The translations under genes were made by a program, and so were the position numbers. Shown in pieces: positions 17,930 to 27,349 of a stretch of DNA of 64,000 nt. Each line of letters starts with the position of its first letter. Within the stretch, counting starts at the first letter, position 1. Under the pieces are notes generated by a model. The model searched no databases and was not told the origin of the DNA. It saw nothing but the letters and a program-made list of their open reading frames with translations. The stretch is taken from assembly GCF_037201965.1 (NCBI RefSeq), contig NZ_CP147518.1:4705001-4769000 (forward strand), in the 5' to 3' direction. The stretch is from Spirosoma sp. SC4-14 (lineage in GTDB: Bacteria > Bacteroidota > Bacteroidia > Cytophagales > Spirosomataceae).

Positions 17930-18772
17930 TCACTTCAGTTGGCTCAGATAGGCTATCGTTTGGGGCACCTGCGTGGCATAGCTGGGGCTTTCATCTTCGA
18001 TGTAATAGTGTTCAATGGACGATTTCTGAGCGGCTTTCAGAATGGCGGGCAAATCGAGCTGACCGGTTCCCAATGCTACGTCGTTCTCTACTGGTGTGCC
18101 CCCCGACAAGTTACCGACAACCCCTTTGCGCAGGTCTTTCAGGTGCATCAGTTTAAAACGTTTCGGGTATTTTTTGATCAGTGCAGCGGGGTCGGCACCG
18201 GGGAAAAATGTCCAGAGAATATCCAGCTCGAAACTAACGTACTGTGGGTCGGTATGCTGAACGATGTAATCGAACAGGGTGCCGTCCTCGAACTTCTCGA
18301 ACTCGTAGCCGTGGTTATGGTAGCAGAACGTCAGGCCAAACTCATCTTTCAACTGCTTCCCGAAGTTGTTAAAGTCGGCCACTGTTTGCTTGGCCAGATC
18401 GAGCGTGAACGGCCCTTTGTGCGGCACCCAGGCAACGCGGACAAACGTAGCGCCCAGTGTTTTGGCATTATTACCTACCTCAGCCAATTTGTTTTGCAGA
18501 TCGGGATAGCCCACGCCGAACGAGGAGCATTTCATACCGCGTTCATCGAGGAGTTTACGCAGTTCGGCGGCTGTTTTGCCGAAGAGGTTGGAAAACTCCA
18601 TATCGGTAATACCCAGCGCCTTAATGGTATCGAGGGTGGCCGATACGTTTTTAGCAAAGCTATTTCGGTACGTGTACGACACCATGCCGGGCGTTTGTGG
18701 GAACACCTTTTTCTGCGCCTGAGCAACACTAAAGCTCAGCAGGATAACGAAAGCGAGAAGGATTTTTTTCAT
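17930..18772 (-). CDS. Exported sugar phosphate isomerase/epimerase family protein
   Basis: 280 residues. Signal peptide MKKILLAFVILLSFSVAQAQ, so the enzyme is periplasmic, where sugar phosphates are not expected; the substrate is more likely a free or keto sugar. Metal ligands are seen in FCYHNHGYEF (about 157-166), SFELDILW (about 186), LMHLKDL (about 217) and YYIEDES (about 261). It leads into the ThuA and cytosolic isomerase genes, so the three form one short operon. Periplasmic members of this family have been linked to keto-glycoside processing in other Bacteroidota; that role here is inference. Confidence 0.87.
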   Translation of the reverse strand: MKKILLAFVILLSFSVAQAQKKVFPQTPGMVSYTYRNSFAKNVSATLDTIKALGITDMEFSNLFGKTAAELRKLLDERGMKCSSFGVGYPDLQNKLAEVGNNAKTLGATFVRVAWVPHKGPFTLDLAKQTVADFNNFGKQLKDEFGLTFCYHNHGYEFEKFEDGTLFDYIVQHTDPQYVSFELDILWTFFPGADPAALIKKYPKRFKLMHLKDLRKGVVGNLSGGTPVENDVALGTGQLDLPAILKAAQKSSIEHYYIEDESPSYATQVPQTIAYLSQLK

Positions 18773-18800
18773 GATTGGTTAGTCAAAACGAATTAGATTA

Positions 18801-18865
18801 TTTTTTGTCATGCTGGCGAAGATGCTTCGGCACCGGCCGCCCGGCTTCGTCAGCATGACAAAAAA
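18801..18865. repeat. Inverted repeat, short degenerate member of the 86-88-nt family
   Basis: TTTTTTGTCATGCTGGCGAAG at 18801-18821 pairs with 18845-18865 with one G-T type mismatch. The outer part (TTTTGTCATNCTG) matches the longer copies at 9651, 30990 and 34879, but the inner arm is shortened. It lies between two genes of the minus strand. Confidence 0.85.
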
Positions 18866-18876
18866 ACTAGCCTGAT

Positions 18877-20265
18877 TTACTGTTCAAACGCACCCCGATC
18901 CCGTCCGGAAGTTTTGGGGCGGGCCTTTCCCAGAATATCATTGGGCAAGGGAACATCGTTACTACCCGAATTAACGGCACGACTGTTTTTCGCCAGCCGG
19001 AAATTACCTTTCGTTGGGTCGGGCTGAATGTCGATGAAGTTGGGGTCGGCCACAATGTCGTTGGCTCCGGCAAAAACAGTCTGAGCAGTTGGGTAGATGT
19101 TATAGTCCCAGCGGATACTGGTATTGCGGTAGTTGGAGGTTACGGCTCCACCCGGACGTGGCACAATGATATTATTCAGGATAACCACATCTTCAGAACG
19201 GTTCGGAAACAACTCCTGATACCCCACAATCCCGCCGTTCCAGTAGGTTGTGTTGTTGATAATATCGACGTGCCTCGTGCGGAAGGTGTGAATGCCCGAG
19301 CCGCCATTGAAGCAACTCACATTATTCGCTATCAGCGCCCGCCCTTTCCACTCAGGCCGCTTTGGCTTTTCTGGTGCTGGTGCACCGGCAACGGTAGTTG
19401 TGGAAACCGCCGTCTGGCTGGTGGCTGGTTTGACAACCGCATCGGCGTTGGGATTCGTGGCACCCTGCCCCTGTTCCTGATCCGTTACGTCGAGAATGAT
19501 TCCGTTTCCGTCGCTCAGTTTGCCGATTTTCTCCCAGGGCACCAGCGTTTTATTGTTCCAGACAAAATTACGCTGGATCACGATGTGGTAACCTGGCGCA
19601 TCATCGTATGCCCAGTTGTTCAATGTCGTTATACCCGAGCCGCCGTAGCGCATGAACCAGGCATTGTCAAACACCTTACAATCTTCAACCGTGAAATAGT
19701 CGATCTCGATACCGACAATGCCACCACCTGCACACTTGCCAACTACACAATTGCGAACAATCAAATGGTGCGGTTTTTCGTCCGGTTTCTTACCCCGGCC
19801 ATTGAAGAAAATTCCGTTCGTGTTGTAATAAGGGTCGGGCGTTGGTTTTTTACCGTCTTCCTGAGCTTTCAGCAGCACAATGGAATCGTTGTTGCCGATG
19901 ACGCTCAATCCATCAATGATATTGTATGAGCCCGAAATCTGAATGCCGCACCAGCCAACGGGATGCACTTCCGGTCGATGACCCGGACGAGCCTTCCACG
20001 TAATCCAGGCGGTAGACGTACCAGAGCGTGTGATGTTCAGTACGGCACTCCCGTTGCCTTTATCGACGTTGGTATACGTACCGTTGCCAACCAGTACTAC
20101 ATCGCCGGGCTGGACCAGGTCGGCGGCTTTTTGCAGATTCCGGAAAGCGGTTTCGGGCGTTTTACCATCGTTTGCATCGTTCCCCGACCCGGAAACATGC
20201 CAGGTTACAGCATACACGAACGTATTGATTGAAAAGAGAATAAAAAACAGAACGGTTGTTTTCAT
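18877..20265 (-). CDS. Right-handed parallel beta-helix protein (pectate-lyase-like), exported
   Basis: 462 residues. Signal peptide MKTTVLFFILFSINTFVYA, then the standard N-terminal cap of secreted beta-helix enzymes (WHVSGSGNDANDGKTPETAFRNLQKAADLVQPGD). Beta-helix coils fill the rest (FNGRGKKPDEKPHHLIVRNC, VFDNAWFMRYGGSGI, GGSGIHTFRTRHVDIINNTTYWNGG). A Pro/Ala/Thr-rich linker of about 30 residues (about 275-305) interrupts the helix. The fold is that of polysaccharide lyases and GH28-like enzymes, but I see no diagnostic catalytic motif. Substrate likely an acidic plant polysaccharide. Confidence 0.8.
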   Translation of the reverse strand: MKTTVLFFILFSINTFVYAVTWHVSGSGNDANDGKTPETAFRNLQKAADLVQPGDVVLVGNGTYTNVDKGNGSAVLNITRSGTSTAWITWKARPGHRPEVHPVGWCGIQISGSYNIIDGLSVIGNNDSIVLLKAQEDGKKPTPDPYYNTNGIFFNGRGKKPDEKPHHLIVRNCVVGKCAGGGIVGIEIDYFTVEDCKVFDNAWFMRYGGSGITTLNNWAYDDAPGYHIVIQRNFVWNNKTLVPWEKIGKLSDGNGIILDVTDQEQGQGATNPNADAVVKPATSQTAVSTTTVAGAPAPEKPKRPEWKGRALIANNVSCFNGGSGIHTFRTRHVDIINNTTYWNGGIVGYQELFPNRSEDVVILNNIIVPRPGGAVTSNYRNTSIRWDYNIYPTAQTVFAGANDIVADPNFIDIQPDPTKGNFRLAKNSRAVNSGSNDVPLPNDILGKARPKTSGRDRGAFEQ

Positions 20266-20351
20266 GACGATTAACGACTTATTGATCTTATTAGTCAGGC
20301 TGTTACGTATTTACTTGATTCGTATTCTGTACCGCCCCCGGCTCTATGGTT

Positions 20352-21425
20352 TCAGGACCAGGTAAAAATTCGTCGGGGATTATCGATCAGGAATTTATTG
20401 ATGGTGGATTTAGGTATTCCTTTGTCCCGCAACCAGGGAACGACCTTTCGAAGTGGGTAGGAATAGGTGCGGTCTTTGCCCTCTTCGTTGGTATCTTCCC
20501 ACAGTATTTTGATGTTGCCATCCACAAATGTCCAGGTCAGGTCGATGGTTGCTACCATGCGGTCGTCGTAGCCACGTTTGGTCAGTTCCTGGATAATCAG
20601 GGCCAGATCGTTGGGTTTGGTGTGGTTCCAGTTGCCGAAGTTATTGAAACTGAGGGTGCTTCCCTTTTTAACCACTGTCTCTAAATAGTCAATTTCCTGC
20701 TGAACGGTACGTCCGCTCCAGCCAAAGGTGGCTTCTACGTGCGAAAAGTAACAGTGCTTCAGGTCGGCACCCGCTTCTTCCAGTATCTGCTGCTGTTCGA
20801 CACAGCCACTCACCGCGTGCGTGCAAATGGGTAAGCTGTAGCGCTTCTGCACATGAGCCGCAGCTATGAACAAATTCTTCTCTGCCGGTGTGATGGGCAA
20901 TTTTCGGGCGGCTACTTTAATAACGCCCGGCCGAATCTGCGTTCCCTGAATCCCCTCTTCGATGTCCTTAACCATGCGGGTTTCGAAATCGGCCACCGTC
21001 ATGGATTGCTGTTCATCTTTGAGCAGGTAAGACCCGGTGCAGCAGATCACGTTCACGCCCGATGCTTTCGATACCTCCTGTATGCCAACAACATCGTCGG
21101 TGGGTCCAACATCGACAATCGTTTTCAACCCCAGCGCTTTTGCTTTCTTCAGATCATTGACGGCAAAATCAAAGCTTTTTTTCCGTTGAACCGGATCACT
21201 CGGCATCACAATGTGCTCGTGTACGCTCGTGATGCCCATCTGATCGGACATGATCGTACCCGTAGCGGTGGGAATGACTTTGCCCGTCAAACTACGTAAG
21301 GGTGCGAGCCGACTGCTATCCTGACCAGCCATGACTAGTGGTACAGGGAGCAGCGCGGCAGCCGTGCCAACGCTAACCGATTGCAGGAAGCTTCGGCGTG
21401 TGAGGTAATCCATTTTATCATGCAT
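20352..21425 (-). CDS. Tat-exported phosphotriesterase-family hydrolase (lactonase-like)
   Basis: 357 residues (or 353 from the ATG at 21413). A Tat signal (TRRSFLQSVSVGTAAALLPV) sends it to the periplasm folded. Binuclear metal-site residues of the amidohydrolase superfamily are present: HxH in SVHEHIVM (about 70), bridging Lys in GVIKVAARK (about 165), His in ICTHAVSG and YFSHVEAT (about 199 and 227), and Asp in TIDLTW (about 295). Relatives include lactonases and phosphotriesterase-homology proteins; a sugar-lactone hydrolase is a reasonable guess. A second, cytosolic member lies at 33879-34835. Confidence 0.87.
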   Translation of the reverse strand: MHDKMDYLTRRSFLQSVSVGTAAALLPVPLVMAGQDSSRLAPLRSLTGKVIPTATGTIMSDQMGITSVHEHIVMPSDPVQRKKSFDFAVNDLKKAKALGLKTIVDVGPTDDVVGIQEVSKASGVNVICCTGSYLLKDEQQSMTVADFETRMVKDIEEGIQGTQIRPGVIKVAARKLPITPAEKNLFIAAAHVQKRYSLPICTHAVSGCVEQQQILEEAGADLKHCYFSHVEATFGWSGRTVQQEIDYLETVVKKGSTLSFNNFGNWNHTKPNDLALIIQELTKRGYDDRMVATIDLTWTFVDGNIKILWEDTNEEGKDRTYSYPLRKVVPWLRDKGIPKSTINKFLIDNPRRIFTWS

Positions 21426-21472
21426 AGCCTTCAGACAAGTTAAGTAAGCAATGACAGATAGTTGGTTTCCCG

Positions 21473-22576
21473 TTAGTGCGATTCACTGATCTGTTCTCCG
21501 CGAGCGGCTGGAAAACCGAGCTGGGCCCCATCAAGCAGGAAGTACGTATTGTCGTGGTGGGTAAAGTTGCCGTGTCGCGCTACTTTTTCGGCAGCTTCTC
21601 CACCCAAAACGACCAGGTTGTTACTAAAAATCAACCCGTTAGCCGGAACGTCTCCTTTCCCGATACCCAATAGATTGTTCCATTTGGTGCCTTTTCTGGA
21701 GATGATGGTGTTGTGTGTCATCCTGAAATTGTGAATATCAGCCCGGAACTTTCCGGTAAGGTGGAAAGTCCATTCGCCATTTTCCACGGAGACATTATCT
21801 GTCACAAGTATGTCGCGCGCCGATCCTCCGCCTATTTCCAGAAAGCCGTTGCAGTCCTCGGCGTAGTTGTGATGCACATACGTACTGTCGCCATTGGTGT
21901 ATACTTCAAAAAAACCACCGTCGGCCTCATAATCAAAACTTTGCGCCCGGCACCGCACCGCCCGGTTGTAGGCAATTTCGTTGTTGGGGGCAAATACCCA
22001 ATAGGCTACAGCACCATAGTCATCATCACCGCCCTGGGTGTTTTTGACCATTATCAGGTCGTGGGCGTAGTTCTGCGTAATGAGGTTGTAACGACTATGG
22101 ACCATAACCCCGCCCCCGCAGTTTTCGATTTCACAGTTTCGGATGATGTTGTGGTCGGCACCTTTTTCCAGATAAACCCCGGCGAGGTGGGTATCTTTGG
22201 CAAAAAAACCGTCGACAATAACCCATTTCCCGGTGATGTTAATGGCTTTTGCCATGTTGCCCGAATGACTAAATACTGGATTTGGCCCCGCTCCCATCGT
22301 CCGAAAAACGATGGGTTTTTGCGGAGTTCCGCTGTCGTTTATGTCCAGCCCCGTGTCCCAACTTGACCCCGCCATAAAGTTGATGGTATCGCCCGGCACA
22401 AAGTCTTTTGCGTGAACAGGGGCCAGTGATTTCCAGGCGCTGCCCGGCTCGGTACCGGCGGCAGCATCGTTGCCCGAAACGCTATTGACAAAATAATGCC
22501 GGGCCACAACCTGATTGTTTATGGATAGCACCGCCAAAGCCGCACTGAGCCAGAAATAGATACGTAGGTGGTTCAT
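21473..22576 (-). CDS. Right-handed parallel beta-helix protein, exported
   Basis: 367 residues from the ATG at 22576 (MNHLRIYFWLSAALAVLSINNQ, a signal peptide); a TTG 27 bases upstream is unlikely. The N-terminal cap HYFVNSVSGNDAAAGTEPGSAWKSL and the following coils (GVYLEKGADHNIIRNCEIENCGGG, YNLITQNYAHDL, TYVHHNYAEDCNG) mark the polysaccharide-lyase/GH28-like fold. The catalytic residues are not recognisable. It begins 24 bases after the end of the GH28-like gene at 22600, so the beta-helix genes here form one transcript. Confidence 0.8.
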   Translation of the reverse strand: MNHLRIYFWLSAALAVLSINNQVVARHYFVNSVSGNDAAAGTEPGSAWKSLAPVHAKDFVPGDTINFMAGSSWDTGLDINDSGTPQKPIVFRTMGAGPNPVFSHSGNMAKAINITGKWVIVDGFFAKDTHLAGVYLEKGADHNIIRNCEIENCGGGVMVHSRYNLITQNYAHDLIMVKNTQGGDDDYGAVAYWVFAPNNEIAYNRAVRCRAQSFDYEADGGFFEVYTNGDSTYVHHNYAEDCNGFLEIGGGSARDILVTDNVSVENGEWTFHLTGKFRADIHNFRMTHNTIISRKGTKWNNLLGIGKGDVPANGLIFSNNLVVLGGEAAEKVARHGNFTHHDNTYFLLDGAQLGFPAARGEQISESH

Positions 22577-22599
22577 ATTGGTTCTACTTTTCCGGTGTG

Positions 22600-24066
22600 T
22601 CAACGTAGTGGTGAAGTGGGTTGCCAGCTCGGTTGTTCAATGGGCAGGCTCCCCGTCCGAAGGGGAATATCGGCCTCAGACCCTACTCGCTTTCCATTCA
22701 GCAGTACGTTCTCAAAGGTGACGCCACGGGTTTTATTTTTAATGAGCGAGGGCACCGGTTCGCCACTCATCGTAATGTTTTTCAGGGTCAATCCGCTGAA
22801 TTGAGATTCCGGGTTTTGCAATCCAAACAAGGCTGCTGGCTCCTCGAACCGGATGTTTTCGAACACGTAGTTGCTATGCTGCGCCTGACCCTTGCTGTTC
22901 GGGCTGACCATGCAGAAAAGGGCGTTCGGTGCAAACCAATTACCTATGGAGATGTGGATCACGTCTGTATTGCGCATGGTGATGTTACGGGTGGTCAGGG
23001 CTTGTCCGTTAAAACCAATACGAAACACATTGGCCAGCGTGGTCCACAGCACACAGTTTTCGATGGTAATATCACTGACTTCACCGGCGGTGTTTTTAGT
23101 GGTTGCCCACATATCCTGGCTGCTCGCTGGCGTAAAAAAAGCAAAGCAATCGTCCATCGACCGAATGAAGCTGTTAATCACGTTGGTACGTCCACCGCCA
23201 TACCAGTCGATGCCATCGCCATTGATATTCTGGGGGTTGACCGCGATGATTTTGATATTATCGAACGTAGCGTCGAAGGTCGTATGTGTTTGCAGCGACC
23301 AGGTGCGGCTACGGCCCACGAACGTAATGCCCCTGACGGTTAGCCCCTCTACGTTATGCGTTGTGAGCGGATGCCAGTTTTTCTGATTTTTCCAACCATC
23401 GTCGTGCGTTTCAGACTGCGGTCCGTAATACACAACAACTCCCCGCCCTAAAATGCTGACATTTTTCGCATCCCAGACGTTGATGCTACCGAATAAGACG
23501 GCTCCGGCATCCAGATACAGCGTCTGCCCGCTTGTCAAATCAACGTTCCGATAATGAATGCCCGGCTTCAGGTGAAGCACGTTTTCCGAGGATAGATCAG
23601 AAGCGTTTGCGTCGGGGCGGTTGGCGAATAGCAAGAGCGCATCATCTTTATACTGACTCGTTCCTGCGCGCTCTACCGAATATTGTCCCGCTTCTGAAAG
23701 AGCAAAGCGAACTTCGTTTCCATTCAGGATGGGGCGGCTGTTTTTCGACAACGGCCGTACGAAAGCCTCTCCCCGCCAATAGCCTTTGTCATCAATTGTT
23801 ATGGCTTCTTTGTTCGCCGTTTGACCGGAATAACCGGCCAGTTTATACGTTGCCATAACCACCACGTCAGCCTTTCCGGTAAAGTCAAAACTCGCGAAAT
23901 AGACATTCAGACCGGCATGAAAAACGGGAACAACCTGTCCATTGACCTTGACCTCATAATACGTTGATCTAAACTCGTCGGGTACCGGATGTGGCCTTAC
24001 CATTTGGGCGAGACTTTGTGTTCCTCCAAAAAGCAGCAACAGAAAAAAGATAAATCGGCTGTTCAT
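22600..24066 (-). CDS. GH28/GH49-like beta-helix glycoside hydrolase, exported
   Basis: 488 residues. Signal peptide MNSRFIFFLLLLFGGTQSLAQ. An N-terminal beta-sandwich (about 25-150; YYEVKVNGQVVPVFHAGL) precedes a beta-helix. Acidic motifs typical of inverting GH28-clan enzymes appear in NINGDGIDWYGG (about 282-293) and SMDDCFAFF (about 305-313). The N-terminal sandwich plus helix layout is like dextranase or isopullulanase (GH49) as well as some GH28 enzymes. It probably cleaves a plant or exopolysaccharide chain in the periplasm or outside the cell. Confidence 0.82.
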   Translation of the reverse strand: MNSRFIFFLLLLFGGTQSLAQMVRPHPVPDEFRSTYYEVKVNGQVVPVFHAGLNVYFASFDFTGKADVVVMATYKLAGYSGQTANKEAITIDDKGYWRGEAFVRPLSKNSRPILNGNEVRFALSEAGQYSVERAGTSQYKDDALLLFANRPDANASDLSSENVLHLKPGIHYRNVDLTSGQTLYLDAGAVLFGSINVWDAKNVSILGRGVVVYYGPQSETHDDGWKNQKNWHPLTTHNVEGLTVRGITFVGRSRTWSLQTHTTFDATFDNIKIIAVNPQNINGDGIDWYGGGRTNVINSFIRSMDDCFAFFTPASSQDMWATTKNTAGEVSDITIENCVLWTTLANVFRIGFNGQALTTRNITMRNTDVIHISIGNWFAPNALFCMVSPNSKGQAQHSNYVFENIRFEEPAALFGLQNPESQFSGLTLKNITMSGEPVPSLIKNKTRGVTFENVLLNGKRVGSEADIPLRTGSLPIEQPSWQPTSPLR

Positions 24067-24145
24067 ATCAAGTTTGTGAATGAGTCACGAGTGCTGGTAT
24101 CGGGTTAAACCAGCACTGACGGGTGTTCGTGTTTGCCTGTATTCC

Positions 24146-25129
24146 CTAGTTTTTCAGATCGCTGGGCCGTTTGTTTTTCCAAAGTTTAAAATCATCCCAG
24201 TACACCTGGAGCGTTTTGTTCTGTGCTTTCACGTGGTTTATAAGTTCCTTTGAGGTGTACAGTTTCATCGGATTATAGCCTGTCAACCCATTGGGGGCCG
24301 GGTCGGCGGTGTTGTGCGTGAAATTGGTGATGTCATATACCACTTGCCGGGCTTGACCCTCCGGCGTAATGGCCAGATAAAACCGTCCTGTTTTCTGGTC
24401 ACCTTCTTTAAAATAATACTCCATCGTAAACCATTTTCCGATGGGCACTGCCACGTTTGAGGTGGTGGGGTCTGCCCGCCAGACTTCCTTTTGCCCCGCA
24501 TTTTCAGCGTTTAAAATGAAGTTCAGCGCGTTGACTTCGCCTTTGGGCTTGCCAATGCCAAGTGTTATCCGAAATCCATACGGTTCGCTTTTAACCCACC
24601 ATTCGTTGTTCCAGAATTCAGAAATCGTACACCAGTTTATGGGGCGGGGATAAGTTTTCAGCGCGTTGAAATCGTCCGTTAAAAACACCCTCACCGACTG
24701 ATAAAACTCGGTGTAGCCGCTCTGAATACCATACAGATTGGTTTGAATACGAGCTTTCTGTTGGTTTTCGGAAGCAACCCACGAGTCATTTAACCAATAC
24801 TGAAGCACTTTATTGGTGGGGTTACCCGGTTCAGCAATGACGCGCGCAAACCGTTTGGTCGAATCGCCACCCGTATACTGCACCTGCATACGGCCATTTT
24901 TCACGACAGATCGCCAATCGGTACGCCAATCGCTCTTGGTGGGAAAGCTGGTATCCACCCCGTCGAGGTATTCCATCATAGCGCCGTGGTCATTGCTGCC
25001 AATAGCCTTCACCACGCGGCTACCGCCCTCAAAACCAGTCTGAAAAATTAATTCCTCAACTGTCTTTTTCGCCTGGCCGTGGCACAAAGCAGCCGTTAGC
25101 AGGAGTCCGATTAGCAATAATTTAGACAT
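24146..25129 (-). CDS. Secreted jelly-roll (polysaccharide-lyase/lectin-like) protein
   Basis: 327 residues. Signal peptide MSKLLLIGLLLTAALCHGQ. The body is rich in beta-strand and aromatic residues (LQYWLNDSWVASENQQKARI, YTEFYQSVRVFLTD, ISEFWNNEWWVKSEPYGFRI, KWFTMEYYFKEGD, LQVYWDDFKLWK). This is the pattern of a concanavalin-like sandwich as in heparin lyase I, PL20 and GH16-type proteins. I cannot assign a family or active site. It lies among beta-helix genes, which supports a glycan-binding or glycan-lyase role. Confidence 0.65.
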   Translation of the reverse strand: MSKLLLIGLLLTAALCHGQAKKTVEELIFQTGFEGGSRVVKAIGSNDHGAMMEYLDGVDTSFPTKSDWRTDWRSVVKNGRMQVQYTGGDSTKRFARVIAEPGNPTNKVLQYWLNDSWVASENQQKARIQTNLYGIQSGYTEFYQSVRVFLTDDFNALKTYPRPINWCTISEFWNNEWWVKSEPYGFRITLGIGKPKGEVNALNFILNAENAGQKEVWRADPTTSNVAVPIGKWFTMEYYFKEGDQKTGRFYLAITPEGQARQVVYDITNFTHNTADPAPNGLTGYNPMKLYTSKELINHVKAQNKTLQVYWDDFKLWKNKRPSDLKN

Positions 25130-25140
25130 CGATACATTGG

Positions 25141-27327
25141 TTACTGGTTTACTACCTGCTCATCCACTACGCATCGGAACCCCACCGTGGCACAGCGATC
25201 CAGGCCCGGCCATGTCAGCAGGTATTTGGCACCAAAACGGGTGTCCTGTGCGCCCTGATCGGCGTACCACTCCGAAGCCCGATTGACGTACCAGGCTCCT
25301 CCCCGCAAAATGCAGAATCGGTTGTAGCCGTCGGTGCGCTCGCTTTCGGTCAGTTGCCAGACGTTGCCGCTCATGTCGAACAATCCCTGTTTTGTTCGGC
25401 CTTTGTCGAAGCGGTTGACGGCCGTTGCTCCTTTCCATTGTCCGGTGTTCACTACGGTCGAATCGAAGGAATTGCCCCAGGGATAGCGGGTCTGAGCCGC
25501 CCCGTTTTGAGCCGCCCATTGCCATTCGGCTTCAGTAGGAAGTCGTTTCCCGGCCCATTTGGCGTAGGCACGGGCATCGTCCAGCGTCACCCAGACCACC
25601 GGAAAATTCTCCTGACCAGCGGGCGGAGCGTTATTCACCCAATGCTTCAGGAAGTTGTCGCGCTGCGGTGGTTGATAGTGGCTGGCTTTTAAAAACTGGG
25701 CGAATTGCGCGTTCGTCACGAGGGTTTCATCCATGGCAAACGGCCTGAGTTTTACGGTCACCTCGCCGGTTGTCAGTTCGTTGCGGGCCTGGCTGTAGGA
25801 ATAGTCTACAAAATGGCCAATCGGATAAAAACCGCACTCCCGCTGCCGGAAGCTGAACGTCATACGTACCGAATCCGGGGCGACAGGAATAGATACCATG
25901 CCTTTCGGTACGTTATTTCTTGCGTATCGTTGGGTAGCCGCTACGGGTTTCAACTGGGGTTTTGGCAAGTGAAACGTGGTGCTATAGTCGGCTCGTTGGC
26001 GGATGTCAGCCTGCTTTTTCAGAAAGGCCAGGAAGTCGGCGGTCAGTTCCGACTCGGCAACAGCCAGAATGCAGCCAATCGCTTTGGGACCGTATTCGGC
26101 ATACAAACTCATCTTCCCGTTGGCGCGGCCTGGTTTTAGCTCTTTCCCCGCCAGCAGGTCGAAATAGCGGACGCCCGGTACGTCGTCCTGCTCAAAAAGT
26201 TTACCCCTCGTCCATTGCTCCTGCCGGTTGACGATTGTCCATAATGTATTTTTACCCAGTTGCCAGCTACTGGCGAATACCCGATTCAGTTGAATCAGGA
26301 ACAGGGGTGTCCAGGTGCCTTCCGTAAAAAATTGGGAATAGCGCCGTTGAATGGGCAGCATGGCCCGGAGCAGCGACCGATCGCGCGGATTGACTTCGTT
26401 GACCGTACCGAACACATTTTCCCAAATCACAATACCGCAGCCGTTGATCCAGGCATTCTGGAGCAGTGTCGATTGCTCGTGGCTGAAACGGGAAAGCCGG
26501 TAAATCATGTGCCGCTGTTCCAGCCACCGATTGCGTACCAGCAGGGGCACTTCACCAAACTCAAGGTTTTTGTATTTCTCATTCCAGCCCACTTCCAGCC
26601 ACGATTGATGCACCTGATTCAGCACCTCCGGCCGAATCGGTATTTCCGACTGAAAAATAGCCCCGGCATTGGCCTGCTGCATTCTCTGAAAAAAGCCGTC
26701 GAAGTTTGAAATCGTATCCAGATACACGCCGTCAGCGCCCGTTTCGGTGAGCAGATCAAGCAGCTCGTCTTCATCGGTTTTGCCCTGATTCCGGGCGATG
26801 TTGTCCCAGGGATTGTAGGCAATCATCAGCTTTTTGCCGAGTTGATGCAGCTCATTACATAACTGTTTGAGCCCTGCAACACCACCCGGCAGATTTCGAT
26901 AAAACGAGTACTGAGTCCGGTTGTCGAAGCCCAGTTGCGGGTAGGTCGGCCACAAAACCACTACGTCGACACCACCGTAGTTGGCTTCGTATTTTTTCAG
27001 GCAGTTCCTGATGTCATATCTCCCGTTTTTATCATACAGGGTCGTTTCGTTAGCCATCAGGAAATACGTAGCATAGGCACTGGACGCCCACTTGTACTTG
27101 TTTTTCTGGTAGTTCTCACCTTTGTAATTCAGGGAGTATAGCGTCGAATCTTTCCAGGCCCGTAATTCAGAACGCCACGCATCCCATTTGTCCGGTGCCG
27201 TGGGCGCTTCAATCAGTTGGTAATACTTTTCAGAAAGGGCATTTCTATTTTGTCCGAACGTGTTTCCCGCCCAGCAACACAACATCCAAAAACTGACAAA
27301 TCCCTTTCTGAGCATACTGCTTTTCAT
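25141..27327 (-). CDS. Fusion of a TIM-barrel glycosidase-like domain with an FGE-sulfatase-type domain
   Basis: 728 residues. Signal peptide MKSSMLRKGFVSFWMLCCWAGNTFGQ. Residues about 60-330 look like a glycoside-hydrolase TIM barrel (VDVVVLWPTYPQLGFDNR, KKLMIAYNPWDN, ADGVYLDTISNFDGFF). Residues about 330-430 form a beta domain. Residues about 485-725 are a formylglycine-generating-enzyme-like fold (KRLPTEAEWQWAAQNG, YPWGN, GLFDMSGNVWQ, CILRGGAWY, VGFRC). The C-x4-C copper/active-site pair of true FGE is not present, so this half is probably a carbohydrate-binding or structural module. No recognised function for the fusion. Confidence 0.75.
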   Translation of the reverse strand: MKSSMLRKGFVSFWMLCCWAGNTFGQNRNALSEKYYQLIEAPTAPDKWDAWRSELRAWKDSTLYSLNYKGENYQKNKYKWASSAYATYFLMANETTLYDKNGRYDIRNCLKKYEANYGGVDVVVLWPTYPQLGFDNRTQYSFYRNLPGGVAGLKQLCNELHQLGKKLMIAYNPWDNIARNQGKTDEDELLDLLTETGADGVYLDTISNFDGFFQRMQQANAGAIFQSEIPIRPEVLNQVHQSWLEVGWNEKYKNLEFGEVPLLVRNRWLEQRHMIYRLSRFSHEQSTLLQNAWINGCGIVIWENVFGTVNEVNPRDRSLLRAMLPIQRRYSQFFTEGTWTPLFLIQLNRVFASSWQLGKNTLWTIVNRQEQWTRGKLFEQDDVPGVRYFDLLAGKELKPGRANGKMSLYAEYGPKAIGCILAVAESELTADFLAFLKKQADIRQRADYSTTFHLPKPQLKPVAATQRYARNNVPKGMVSIPVAPDSVRMTFSFRQRECGFYPIGHFVDYSYSQARNELTTGEVTVKLRPFAMDETLVTNAQFAQFLKASHYQPPQRDNFLKHWVNNAPPAGQENFPVVWVTLDDARAYAKWAGKRLPTEAEWQWAAQNGAAQTRYPWGNSFDSTVVNTGQWKGATAVNRFDKGRTKQGLFDMSGNVWQLTESERTDGYNRFCILRGGAWYVNRASEWYADQGAQDTRFGAKYLLTWPGLDRCATVGFRCVVDEQVVNQ

Positions 27328-27349
27328 AAAAAAACAATCTCTTCTTTCT

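Noticed and set aside
22568..23386. Long plus-strand open frames opposite the GH28-like gene
   Set aside because: They mirror the coding strand of a clear secreted enzyme, start without a plausible signal and show no protein motif.
25141..27327. Sulfatase-activating formylglycine-generating enzyme
   Set aside because: The active-site cysteine pair is missing and no sulfatase gene was found in the window.
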